Positions 20,013 to 30,600 of a stretch of 50,420 nucleotides of DNA are shown here, piece after piece (the first letter of the stretch is position 1; each line of letters starts with the position of its first letter). A program made the translations under genes and the position numbers. A model generated the notes under the pieces. The model searched no databases. It was not told where the DNA came from and saw nothing but the letters and a program-made list of their open reading frames with translations. The stretch lies in NCBI GenBank assembly GCA_946480785.1, contig CAMLLD010000049.1:1-50420 (forward strand), given 5' to 3'. The DNA comes from an uncultured Blastocatellia bacterium. Its GTDB lineage: Bacteria > Acidobacteriota > Blastocatellia > Pyrinomonadales > Pyrinomonadaceae.

Positions 20013-21197
20013 ATGACTTCTTTGACCTGGAAACGCTTCACTTGGATCATGACGTTTTTGGCAACTGCGGTGTTGCTCGGTTTCGTTGTGATAACCCGCA
20101 GCAGCACCAGCACCGCGGCGGAGTTGCAGGGCTTCGAAAAAGCGCCGAACGCTTTCTCGTGGCTCCAGACGCCGGCGGAGGATCTACCTGTCGAGCAGAC
20201 GCGCAAGAACATACAGGTGCTCAAGGGAGTGCGCGAGTCGCAACTCTTTCTGCTGATGCACACCATCAACGCCTCGCTCGATGTCCAATGCGACCATTGC
20301 CACGTACAGGGCACCGGGAATGGCGCGGACGGCCGTCCTCTCTGGCACTGGGAAAAAGACGACAAGCCGCAGAAGCTGATCGCGCGCAAGTGCATGAAGA
20401 TGGTTCAAGACCTCAATCGCACGAATTTCAACGGCGAGACGGCCGTGACCTGCAATACCTGTCATCGCGGTAGCCTCGCAACAGTGCGCGTGCCGACTTT
20501 GCCGCCGCACGATCCCGATCGAACCGCAGCTACACTGCCGACGGCCGAGCAGATATTGGCTAAACACTTCGCGGCGATCGGCGGCAAGGATGCCGCGTCG
20601 AAGTTTAAGACCACCGTCATGAAGGGTACCGTCGAAAGATCGGCAGGCCGCACTTCTCAAGTCGAGATAACGCTGAAGGAAGATGACAAGTATCTAATCA
20701 CGACGACCACACCCCAGGGCGCTTTGGTACTGGGCCTTAACGGTGAGACCACCTGGACCAAAACCGGCAACAGCACGATCCCGGTTAACCAAGCCGATTT
20801 GGACCGTTTGAGGCGAAGCGCACTTGTATACTACACACCCCTCAGAGGTGTAGAGCCGGCCGCGCAATTGAAGGTGCTGGGCACCGAAAAAATCGGCGAC
20901 CGTGCGACTTATGTAGTTGCTCTCGCGCTCGATCCGGACACGACGAGGAAGTTTTACTTCGATACGCAGACAGGTCTCCTCCTGCGTGTACTGACCACCA
21001 TACGAACGTCGATCGCGCTCCTGCCTGAGCAAGTGGACTTCGCGGATTACAGGGACGTGGATGGCGTCAAACTGCCCTTCACAATTATCACCTCAAACAC
21101 CGCCACGTGGGACACGGCGACGCGCCGCTTCACGGAGATCAGGCACAACGTAGCAGTGGACGATAACGTCTTCAACAAGTCCGGCCGAGCGCAATAA
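20013..21197 (+). CDS. Secreted diheme c-type cytochrome
   Basis: A 394-residue exported protein. An N-terminal signal sequence or anchor (TWIMTFLATAVLLGFVVI) is followed by two heme-attachment motifs, CDHCH at residue 93 and CNTCH at residue 147. The spacing and surroundings resemble the photosynthetic-reaction-centre cytochrome subunit-like proteins common in Acidobacteriota. The C-terminal half (from about 180) is a beta-rich region of the outer-membrane-lipoprotein-sorting type (DADKYLIT-like repeats, TGLLLR, DFADYRDVDGVKLPF). I chose the ATG at 20013, preceded by AGAAAGG; a longer frame from 19812 would run through the palindromic repeat. It acts in the periplasm, probably in electron transfer. 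Its place in the cluster may be incidental. Confidence 0.85.
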   Translation: MTSLTWKRFTWIMTFLATAVLLGFVVITRSSTSTAAELQGFEKAPNAFSWLQTPAEDLPVEQTRKNIQVLKGVRESQLFLLMHTINASLDVQCDHCHVQGTGNGADGRPLWHWEKDDKPQKLIARKCMKMVQDLNRTNFNGETAVTCNTCHRGSLATVRVPTLPPHDPDRTAATLPTAEQILAKHFAAIGGKDAASKFKTTVMKGTVERSAGRTSQVEITLKEDDKYLITTTTPQGALVLGLNGETTWTKTGNSTIPVNQADLDRLRRSALVYYTPLRGVEPAAQLKVLGTEKIGDRATYVVALALDPDTTRKFYFDTQTGLLLRVLTTIRTSIALLPEQVDFADYRDVDGVKLPFTIITSNTATWDTATRRFTEIRHNVAVDDNVFNKSGRAQ

Positions 21198-21251
21198 GAA
21201 ATCCCATCAACACGCGAGCGTCCAGCGACACTCGCTGCGTATCTCTGAGTT

Positions 21252-21306
21252 CCTCTGCGCTGCCGCGATCAAACAAGATCGCAAGGCAACGCAGGGGACG
21301 CAGAGG
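21252..21306. repeat. Intergenic inverted repeat
   Basis: An inner stem GCGATC/GATCGC (21265-21270 with 21277-21282, 6-nt loop) is flanked by an outer CCTCTGCG/CGCAGAGG pair (21252-21259 with 21299-21306). It sits just upstream of the aminotransferase gene. The CTCTGCG/CGCAGAG words are typical of short dispersed intergenic repeats, and a similar CAGAGGCACAGAG stretch follows the aminotransferase near 22240. No poly-U tail, so a terminator is unlikely. Confidence 0.45.
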
Positions 21307-21348
21307 ACTGCGCACCGCTACGCAAGAAGAACTGAGAGGTCTGGAACA

Positions 21349-22215
21349 ATGAGCGAAATTACCCGCCATGTGTGGCTCAACGGAGAGATCCGAGACGCCC
21401 GCGATGCCTCGCCGTCAATCGCCTCAATTTCACTGAACATCGGAACCGGCGTGTTCGATGGAATGATGGCCTACTGGAATCAGGATCATTACCACGTCTT
21501 TCGGCCGCAGCACCATTTGGAACGGCTGCGTGGAGGCGCCTCGCGAATGTCATTGCACATTCCCTGGACCACTGATGAGTTGCTAAAAGGTATTATGAGA
21601 TTGTTGGAAGTAGTGCCGCCGCGAACTTACTACATTCGCCCGCTCGCACTGCGCGCGGGCCCGGAGTTATTCATCACTGGCGCCGACGCGCACCCGGTTG
21701 ACGTTTGCATCTATGCGGTGCTGGTAGACCGTGATAACGATAAACCGTTAAAGTGCACGCTCTCCACTATGGAACGTGTGTCTTCGCGGTCGATGCCGAC
21801 CCAGTGCAAAGTTTGCGGTGTCTACGTTAACTGCTACCTGACAAGGAAAGAGGCAGAAGAGCGTGGCTTCGACGACGGACTCATGCTGGATCGCTACGGC
21901 CGAGTCGCTGAGGCGAGCGCGGCGAATGTTTTCTTCATCCGTGACGATCGTTTGATAACCCCGGAGGTCTCGCCGGAGTTTCTGCCCGGGATCACGCGCC
22001 GCGTCGTTTTAGAGATCGCCCAGCGACGCGGCATCACTGTCGAGGAACGCGTTGTGTTACCGCAGGAGTTCCCCAAATTTGATGGCGCTTTCCTCTGCGC
22101 TACCTTGATGGAGATCAGGCCACTCTCACAAATTGAAGACTGCGAGTATGCCACGGCCCAGCATCCACTTTTCCGCCAGGTACTAAAGGACTTTCGCGCC
22201 CTCACGCACGCATAG
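21349..22215 (+). CDS. Class IV PLP aminotransferase (BCAT/ADC-lyase family)
   Basis: A 288-residue fold-type IV PLP enzyme. The region VWLNGEIRDARDA, GTGVFDGM, FRPQHHLERL and YYIRPL matches branched-chain aminotransferases. The PLP lysine is Lys154 (QCKVCGVYVN), followed by the family blocks GFDDGLMLD and EASAANVFFI. The class covers branched-chain aminotransferases, D-amino acid aminotransferases and aminodeoxychorismate lyases. The full-length BCAT-like N-terminus favours an aminotransferase. It lies directly before a PabA-PabB fusion, with PapB- and PapC-like genes downstream. Two roles are therefore reasonable: transamination of 4-aminophenylpyruvate to 4-amino-L-phenylalanine, which would complete the precursor pathway, or ADC lyase making 4-aminobenzoate. 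I favour the first because mutase and dehydrogenase genes are present. Confidence 0.85.
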   Translation: MSEITRHVWLNGEIRDARDASPSIASISLNIGTGVFDGMMAYWNQDHYHVFRPQHHLERLRGGASRMSLHIPWTTDELLKGIMRLLEVVPPRTYYIRPLALRAGPELFITGADAHPVDVCIYAVLVDRDNDKPLKCTLSTMERVSSRSMPTQCKVCGVYVNCYLTRKEAEERGFDDGLMLDRYGRVAEASAANVFFIRDDRLITPEVSPEFLPGITRRVVLEIAQRRGITVEERVVLPQEFPKFDGAFLCATLMEIRPLSQIEDCEYATAQHPLFRQVLKDFRALTHA

Positions 22216-22272
22216 GGAAGAGTTAACCACGGAAACGCAGAGGCACAGAGAAGCAGCCCACCGGGTCCAATC

Positions 22273-24360
22273 ATGAAAGCCCTCATCATCGACAACTACG
22301 ATTCGTTTACGTTCAATCTCTATCAGCTGGTCGGAGAGATCACGGGTACCGAGCCCCTCGTTGTCAAGAATGACGGCATGGCGTGGGAAGACCTGCTCCT
22401 GCTGGATTTCGACTCCGTGATCATCTCGCCGGGACCTGGCCATCCTGAGAAGGAGCGTGACTTCGGCCTCTCGCGCAGGGTAATTCAGGAACTGCGTGTG
22501 CCGATACTCGGTGTCTGCCTGGGCCATCAGGGAATCGATCATCTCTTCGGCGGAACTGTGCAACATGCTCCCGAGCCTATGCATGGACGACTCAGTTACG
22601 TCTATCACAACGAGTCGGATCTATTTGCCGGCGTGAGTAATCCTTTTCGGGCGGTGCGTTATCACTCGCTCGCGTGCGCTGATCCACTCCCCTCATGCCT
22701 GGCAAAGACTGCCTGGACCGAAGATGGCATCATCATGGGTTTGGCGCATCGAACTCTGCCGATTTGGGGAGTTCAGTTTCACCCCGAATCGATCTCCACA
22801 GAATACGGTCGAACGCTCCTCAACAACTTCGCGCGACTGTCAGCGCGGAGTGGATCGACCAACGGCCGCAAACGCAGCGCGGCAGTCACGGCAAACGCGA
22901 CGGTCCAGCACGCGGCGGAACGCGAAGCCAACGCCGGTGAATACAAGCTCTTTGTTCGAAGCCTCTCGCTGGTCGTAGATGTACCTGATCTGTTTACGCG
23001 CTTGTTCGCCGGCGAGGAGACGGCTTTCTGGCTCGATAGCAGCCTGTGCTCGGAAGGACTCGCGCGGTTTTCAATCTGCGGCGGTGCTTCAGCCGCGCAA
23101 GGCGAAACGGTCCGCTACTACGCTCATGAAGGCGAATTGGAAGTACGAAAAGGAGGGACAGCTTCCGTCTCACACGAAGACGTCTTTTCCTACCTGAAGC
23201 GCGAAATTGCCCGGCGCGCTGTCGAACCTTCGCTTGACTTACCGTTCGGCTTCAACTGCGGCTACGTCGGTTACTTCGGCTATGAGTTGAAGGCTGCCCT
23301 CGGGTGTAAGACCAAACACCGTTCGAATCATCCCGACTGCGCCCTGCTTGCTGTCGATCGCTGTGTGGTTGTCGATCACCAGGAGAATGACGTTTACCTG
23401 CTGTATCTGGGACACGCAGCAGACGAAGACAACGCCGCGAGTTGGTTTGACAGCATAACCCCACAACTTCACGCACGATCTTCTGCATTGCCGCCGCTAT
23501 CTACCAGCGAGCCGGTTAATTTTGCAGAGTGCCAGTCGCAGGAGCGTTATCTCGAGAATATCGGCGCCTGCTTGCAGCACCTGAAAGATGGCGAGTCGTA
23601 CGAAATTTGTTTGACCAATCGGATCAAGGCCGCAACCCGCGTGAATCCGTTCGAATACTACAAGGTGTTACGCGTTGTGAATCCGGCGCCGTATTCAGCC
23701 TACCTGAAGTTTCCGGAAGTAGAAGTCGCTTGTTCATCAATGGAACGATTTCTCAAGATTAGTTCCACCGGCATAGTAGAAACGAAACCAATCAAAGGGA
23801 CGGTCCGCCGCGGCACGAACGCCGCAGAAGACGAACGGCTCCGCGACTGGCTGGCGCATGACACGAAAAGCCATTCGGAAAATTTGATGATCGTCGATCT
23901 CCTGCGCAACGACTTGGGCAGAGTATGCCGCCTCGGCTCTGTCTCCGTGCCGAAACTCATGAGCGTGGAAAGCTACGCTACTGTCCACCAGTTGGTGAGC
24001 ACAGTTACCGGACATCTGCGCGGCGACCAAACTGCCGTGGACTGTTTGCAAGCGGCTTTTCCCGGCGGCTCGATGACCGGCGCTCCAAAAGTACGGACCA
24101 TGGAGATCATCGATGAACTGGAAGACGAAGCGCGCGGCATCTACTCCGGATCCATTGGCTACCTGGCTTTGAACGGCTCCGCCGATCTGAACATCGTCAT
24201 CAGAACGGCAGTCTTCGCGGGCGAGTCGGTCTGCATCGGCGTGGGCGGAGCGATCGTCGCGTTGTCAGAACCCATTGCGGAATGGGAAGAGATTGTCTTG
24301 AAGGCGAAGGCGTTACGCCACGCATTCGAACAGTTCTCACCCGCGGTTGTCGGGCGGTAG
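22273..24360 (+). CDS. papA: 4-amino-4-deoxychorismate synthase, PabA-PabB fusion (PapA-like)
   Basis: A 695-residue fusion. Residues 1 to about 190 are a class I glutamine amidotransferase (GPGHP, GVCLGHQ with Cys82, FHPESI). Residues from about 230 to the end are a chorismate-utilising component I domain (NPAPYSAYLKF, SSMERF, IVDLLRNDLGR, FPGGSMTGAPKVRTMEII, YSGSIGYL). The decisive motif is PIKGT with Lys508: the lysine is typical of aminodeoxychorismate synthases, whereas anthranilate synthases carry PIAGT. The product should be 4-amino-4-deoxychorismate. With the adjacent mutase-type gene and the downstream prephenate-dehydrogenase-type gene this matches the PapA-PapB-PapC route to 4-aminophenylalanine known from pristinamycin and chloramphenicol producers. 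A housekeeping folate PabAB is the main alternative. Confidence 0.9.
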   Translation: MKALIIDNYDSFTFNLYQLVGEITGTEPLVVKNDGMAWEDLLLLDFDSVIISPGPGHPEKERDFGLSRRVIQELRVPILGVCLGHQGIDHLFGGTVQHAPEPMHGRLSYVYHNESDLFAGVSNPFRAVRYHSLACADPLPSCLAKTAWTEDGIIMGLAHRTLPIWGVQFHPESISTEYGRTLLNNFARLSARSGSTNGRKRSAAVTANATVQHAAEREANAGEYKLFVRSLSLVVDVPDLFTRLFAGEETAFWLDSSLCSEGLARFSICGGASAAQGETVRYYAHEGELEVRKGGTASVSHEDVFSYLKREIARRAVEPSLDLPFGFNCGYVGYFGYELKAALGCKTKHRSNHPDCALLAVDRCVVVDHQENDVYLLYLGHAADEDNAASWFDSITPQLHARSSALPPLSTSEPVNFAECQSQERYLENIGACLQHLKDGESYEICLTNRIKAATRVNPFEYYKVLRVVNPAPYSAYLKFPEVEVACSSMERFLKISSTGIVETKPIKGTVRRGTNAAEDERLRDWLAHDTKSHSENLMIVDLLRNDLGRVCRLGSVSVPKLMSVESYATVHQLVSTVTGHLRGDQTAVDCLQAAFPGGSMTGAPKVRTMEIIDELEDEARGIYSGSIGYLALNGSADLNIVIRTAVFAGESVCIGVGGAIVALSEPIAEWEEIVLKAKALRHAFEQFSPAVVGR

Positions 24361-24391
24361 GGTTCACCAAAAAACAAAGGCGCTAACTCAG

Positions 24392-24673
24392 ATGGATAAA
24401 CTGCAACTGTGGCGAGAGGAACTGGACACGCTGGATGACCAGATTATCTCTCTGTTCTCACGTCGTTACGCGATCTGCCGCGAAGTAGCGGCATACAAGC
24501 GAGAGACAGGCATCCCGATGATGCAAACCGGACGCGTGATCGAGGTGAAGAAGCGCGCGGCGGAAAGAGGACGAGCAAGGGGATTGCGCGAGATGTTCGT
24601 CACGGCACTCTACGATCTCATCATAGACGAAGCTTGTCAGATTGAAGACGAAATCATCGACGGCCATCGCTGA
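24392..24673 (+). CDS. papB: AroQ-type chorismate mutase domain protein (PapB-like)
   Basis: A 93-residue, all-helical AroQ-type domain, the usual size for a monofunctional chorismate mutase: LWREELDTLDDQIISLFSRRYAI, EVAAYKRETG, RVIEVKKRA and a C-terminal IIDEAC helix. A longer frame starts at 24347 but overlaps the preceding gene; the ATG at 24392 has AAAGG upstream and gives the expected domain start. Placed straight after an aminodeoxychorismate synthase, it most likely converts 4-amino-4-deoxychorismate to 4-amino-4-deoxyprephenate, as PapB does. Sequence alone does not rule out ordinary chorismate as substrate. The NRPS-2 start codon follows its stop by one base, so the two are probably translationally coupled. 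Confidence 0.8.
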   Translation: MDKLQLWREELDTLDDQIISLFSRRYAICREVAAYKRETGIPMMQTGRVIEVKKRAAERGRARGLREMFVTALYDLIIDEACQIEDEIIDGHR

Positions 24674-24674
24674 C

Positions 24675-27600
24675 ATGCAAAAGAGTCGGCAAATAGAAGC
24701 CATCTATCCACTCTCACCGATGCAGCAGGGTATGCTCTTCCACACGGTCTATGCCCCGCAGTCAGGTGTCTATTTTCATCAGGTGCGCTGCGTCCTCGAG
24801 GGTGAGCTGGACACTGCCAGCTTGAGAAGAGCATGGCAGTGCGTGTTGGATCGTCATACCGTTCTGCGCACCGCCTTCGTTTGGGAACATCGCAAACAAC
24901 CGCTTCAGGTCGTACACCCGCAAGTGTCCCTGCCGTGGATAGAGGAAGACTGGCGCGACGCATCTCCGGCCGCACAACGTGAGCGCCTTGAAGCGTACCT
25001 CAAGCGAGACCGGGAATCCGGGTTTGTTCTTTCGCAGGCTCCGCTGCTGCGTTGTGCGCTACTGCGAACGGGAGACGAGGTTTACGAATTCATCTGGACT
25101 TTCCACCACATCCTGTTGGACGGCTGGTCAATAAACCTGCTGCTCGCAGAGGTCTTCGGCCATTATGCTGCGTTCCAAAAGCGTGAGCTGCTGGAACTCT
25201 CGCAGCCACGGCCGTATCAGGAATACATCGCCTGGTTGAAGCGACAGAACCTGGCCCAGGCGGAATCCTTCTGGCGCAACTCGCTGCGCGGCTTCACAGT
25301 CCCGACTCCGCTCGCGCTGGGTACGCACTCCAATTCAAATGGCGAGGGCAAGCATTATGGCCAGGTCCAGGTCGAACTGTCTCCGAAACTGACGGCTGCG
25401 CTGAACTCGTTCGCCGCTCAACACCAGTTGACGGTTAATACCGTGGTCCAGGGCGGTTGGGCCTTGTTGTTGAATCGCTACAGCGGCGAGCGTGACGTCG
25501 TCTACGGAGCGACGGTGTCCGGCCGTCCGGCGGAGCTGCCCGGAATAGAGTCGATGATCGGGCTGTTTATCAATACGCTGCCCGTGCGCGTCAGGGTATC
25601 CGGCGGAGAGTTGCTGACTGAGTGGTTGAGGGGCATACAAGAGCAGCAGGTTGAATCGCGGCAGTTTGACTTCAGCCCGCTCATCCAGGTTCAGGGCTGG
25701 AGTGAGGTCCCGCGCAAGCTGCCGCTGTTTGAGAGTCTTTATGTATTCGAGAACTACCCCGTCGAGGGGGCGCTCGCGCGGGAAGACTTCGGTAACCTGC
25801 GAGTGCGAGACGTCCGGGCCATTGAATGGACCAACTATCCGCTCACACTGCTGGTCTATCAGCGTCAGAGACTACTGTTAAAGCTGGTCTACGATTGCTC
25901 CCGTTTTGATTCCGCCGTCGCTTCGCGGATGCTCGATCACTTGCGCACTGTGTTGGCGGATATAGGCGCCGATCCGCACCGCCGGGTTTCGGAACTCAAT
26001 CTGCTGACGCCCGCTGAGCGCGAACGGTTGACTGTCCCGTGGAACGATGACGAGACAGAAGACTATTCTCAGACCGGTATTCAGCTTCTGTTCGAATCTC
26101 AGGTTGAGCGAACGCCGCTTGCTCCTGCACTCGTCTTCGAGCAGACGACGCTTTCCTACGATGAGCTGAACCGCCGGGCCAATCAACTGGCCCATCACTT
26201 ACGACGCTTCGGAGTTGGACCAGAAGTGATCGTCGGCGTGTGTCTGTCGCGTTCCGTGAACCTCATGGTGGCGATACTGGGAATACTCAAAGCGGGCGGA
26301 GCCTATTTGCCGCTCGATCCTGCTTATCCGTCACAGAGACTCTCTTTCATGGTGAGCGATTCAAGAATGAGAGTCTTGCTCACCACGACCGGGCTCTGGG
26401 AGACGCCGGTCGCTGCTGCTGTGCAAGTGGTCAACCTCGATGGCGAATCGAACCGGATCGCCACGGAAAATACTGAAAACCCAAGCGCTGAAGTGTCGGG
26501 TGAGAACCTGGCGTATGTCATCTACACATCGGGTTCGACAGGCACACCTAAAGGGGTACAAATCCCTCATGCAGCCGTGGTTAATTTTCTGCTCTCAATG
26601 AGCAGGGAACCCGGACTCAATGCCCAAGACTCGCTGCTGGCCATCACGACTCTTTCCTTCGATATGGCGGGTCTGGAGATTTTCCTGCCAATCGTTACGG
26701 GCGCGCGATTGGTCCTCGCCAGCCGCGAGACCGCCGCGGATGCGCAGCAGTTGTCGTCGTCACTCGAGCGCCATCGGGTCACGGTCATGCAGGCCACGCC
26801 CGCAACCTGGCGCATGTTGATTGAAGATGGTTGGCCCGGGCGCGCCGGGCTGAAAGCACTCTGCGGTGGAGAGGCTTGGGGCCGGGCGTTAGCCGAACAG
26901 TTGTTGAGCCGGAGCGCAGAACTCTGGAACATGTATGGTCCAACCGAGACGACGATCTGGTCTGCCATCTGGCGCGTCGATCCGCAAGCAAACATTTCCC
27001 TCGGCAAGCCGATAGCACGGACCCGGTTGTACGTGCTCGATGAGAATGCGCAGCTCGTCCCCGAGGGCGTCATCGGGGAGTTATATATCGGCGGTTCGGG
27101 ACTGGCGCGCGGCTATGCACGCCGGGCTGATCTAACTGCCGAGAAATTCGTGCCGAACCCTTACAACGCCGGATCCGGTGCGCGTATGTACCGCACGGGC
27201 GACCTCGTTCGCCGCCTGCCGAACGGACAGCTTGAATACATCGCTCGCGTGGACAATCAAGTGAAGGTGCGCGGCTTCCGCATCGAGCTGGGCGAGATCG
27301 AGGCGGCCCTGGAAGCGCATTCGTCAGTTAGTGAAGCAGTCGTTGTCGTTCGCGAAGACCAGCGCGGCGACAAGCGCCTGGTGGCTTATGTGGTCCCACA
27401 TCAGGAATCGGTTGTGGCCGGCTCCGAAATTGTCCCGCAGCTCCGTGCTGATCTTGGTGAGCGGCTGCCGGACTACATGCGCCCGTCAGTTTACGTGTTG
27501 CTGGACCGATTGCCGTTGACCGCTAACGGGAAAGTCGATCGTAAAGCATTACCCGCTCCGGATGACGCGCGACCCGAGTTGGCGCAAACCTATATCGCCG

Positions 27601-30600
27601 CGCGGACAGAGACGGAAGAGTTGATTGTGGGCGTTTGGGAGGAAGTGCTGGGAATCGAGCGGATCGGCATCGACGACGACTTTTTCGATCTCGGCGGACA
27701 CTCGCTTCTAGCGATGCAGGTTATCTCACGCCTGCGCGACGCTTTCAAACTGGACCTGCCAGTGCGATTGCTGTTCAGTAAGCCGACCATCAGGGCGTTA
27801 GCGACGCGGGTGGAGAAGGAGTTGCAAACAGGGCGGGCGCTGGCGGTGGCGCCGGTAGAAGTTTTACCAAGAGAAGAGAAGTTACCGCTCTCATTTGCGC
27901 AGCAGCGCTTGTGGTTTCTGGACCAGATGGAACCCGGCAACCCTTTCTACAATTTAGGTGGCGCCGTGCGCCTTCGTGGGCCACTTCATATTCCCGCTTT
28001 AAAACGATCGCTCGACGAGGTGCTGCGGCGTCACGAAGTTCTCCGTACTTCCTTTGAGGGCGCCGGAGAGGACGTTCGTCAGGTCATTGCGACTACGGTG
28101 AAGTTGCCACTGCCGATCGTAGACCTGCAAGAGTTAGAACCCGACGAGCGAGAGATCGAGGTCCACCGCCTGGCTGTGGCGGAGGCACAACGGCCGTTCG
28201 ACCTGAGCCGCGGGCCGCTACTTCGGACCACCCTGCTGCGTTTGGCTGAAGAGGTCCACGTGATGCTGCTCACGATGCATCACATCGTCAGCGATGAGTG
28301 GAGCATCGGTGTGCTCATCAACGAGCTCGGCGTTTTGTACGAAGCCTTCTCCTGCGACAAGACTGCACTGCTGCCAGAATTAAAAATCCAGTACGCAGAT
28401 TATGCCGGTTGGCAACAGCGTTGGTTGCGCGACGAGGCCATGGAAACGCTGCTGGCCTACTGGAGAAAGCAACTGGATGGCGCCCCGCTGGTTCTCGACT
28501 TGCCGGCCGAAAGGTCACGTCCTCCTGTCCAAACTTATCAAGGCGCAACATACGCGTTCGAGCTTGGCATAGAGCTGACCGGCAAACTCAAAGCTTTGAG
28601 CCGCCAGCAAGGCACGACGTTATTCATGACGCTGCTAGCCGCGTTTCAAACACTGCTTTATCGCTATACGGGACAGCAGGATTTTCTGATCGGCACGCCG
28701 GTCGCCAACCGGAGTCAAAGCGAGCTGGAACCACTGATCGGTTTCTTCGTCAACCTAATCGTGTTGCGCAGCGAACTCACGGCAGAGATGACTTTCACCG
28801 ACCACTTGAAGCGGGTGCGGGAGACGGCGCTCGACGCCTATGCGCATCAGGACTTTCCTTTTGAGAAGCTGGTCGAAGAGCTTCAACCTGATCGCGACCT
28901 CAGCCGCTCACCCGTCTTTCAAGTTCTCTTCGCCTTGCAAAACGCACCGACCGGTGCGCTCGCCACTAATCTCGCGGGTGTCGACTTGAGCGTCATGGAG
29001 ATTGAACGCGGAATCAGCCGCTACGATCTCGGCGTCGCGGTGAGAGAAACAAACGGGATCCTGCACGTCGCGTTCGAGTACAACACGGAACTCTTTGCCG
29101 CGTCGCGAATGGTGCGCATGGGTGAGCACTACGTGAAGTTGCTGGAGAGCATCGTGGCTGAGCCGCAACAACGCCTCGCGCAATTGGATTTGATCGGAGA
29201 AGAAGAGCGCCGCCGGTTGCTTATCGAGTTTAACCAGGCGACTGCGAGTTATTCGTACGAAGCATGCGTTCACGAGTTAGTACAGCAGCACGCCGCGAGC
29301 CGGCCCTCGGCGCTGGCGTTGACCTGCGAAGATCGGCAACTGAGTTTCGGCGAACTGAATCAACAGGCGAATCGTCTGGCCCACTACCTGCAACGACTCG
29401 GCGTCGCGCCCGAAGTAATGGTCGGCATCTGCGTCGACCGTTCGCTGGATTGGATAGTCGCATTGCTCGCCATCTTCAAAGCGGGTGGCGCTTATGTCGC
29501 GCTGGATCCGAGTTATCCGCAAGAACGTCTCTCGTACATGTTGCAGGATTCTAACGTGCGCGTTCTCGTCACGCAGGAACGTCTCAAGCACATGCTGGCT
29601 TCTTTGACCGAGGCCCAACTCATCTGTCTGGACACCGAGAGGGACCACTTCGCGGCAGAGAGCGATCAGAACCTCGAACCTCGAGCCCACGCCGGCAACC
29701 TCGCCTACGTCACCTACACTTCCGGTTCGACCGGGAAACCGAAAGCAGTAATGACCAACCATGGCTCATTGCTTAACCTGGTCTTCTCACATCAACGTGA
29801 CTTTGAAGTGACCTCGACAGATCGATCTCCGCAGTTTGCCCAGATGGGCTTCGATGCCTCGGTGTGGGAGCTATGGACCTATCTGACTGCCGGCGCGAGT
29901 GTTCATCTGGCAGACGACGAGACACGTCATTCACCGGACAGACTGCGTGAGTGGTTCGTGGAGAAACAGATCACCATCGGCTGGCTGCCGCCCGTCCTGG
30001 CCGAGACTGTGCTGGATAACAATTGGCCGGAGCAATTATGTCTGCGGTTGCTAATGACCGGTTCTGACAAGGCCCGGCGTCACCCACCGGCATCACTTCC
30101 GTTCGCGTATGTAAACAGCTATGGGCCAACCGAAACGACTGTGATCGTGACGTGGACGATCCCGCTCACGCCAAACTCAAACGGCGCCCCATTGATCGGC
30201 CGTCCCATCTACAACACGCAGGTTTACATGCTCGATAGACAACTGCGGCCGGTTCCCATCGGCGTCCCCGGCGAACTGTGCATTGGCGGCGTGAGTCTCG
30301 GGCGCGGCTACTTGAATTGCCCGGATCTTACTGCTGAAAAGTTTGTTCCTGATGCTTTTGGGCCAATGCCTGGCAGGCGACTTTATCGCACCGGCGATCT
30401 GGCCCGTTATGGCGAGGACGGCAACATAGAATTCCTCGGACGCATTGACGACCAGGTGAAGGTGCGCGGCTTTCGCATCGAGCTGGGTGAGATCGAAACG
30501 GTGCTGGCGGAACATCCGGAAGTGCGCACGGCGCTGGTTTTGGTCAACGAGGATGCTACGAACGATAAGCGCTTGATCGCGTACATTGTGCCGCAACAGC

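Noticed and set aside
22273..24360. Anthranilate synthase (TrpE-TrpG fusion)
   Set aside because: The PIKGT motif with lysine is typical of aminodeoxychorismate synthase; anthranilate synthases carry PIAGT.
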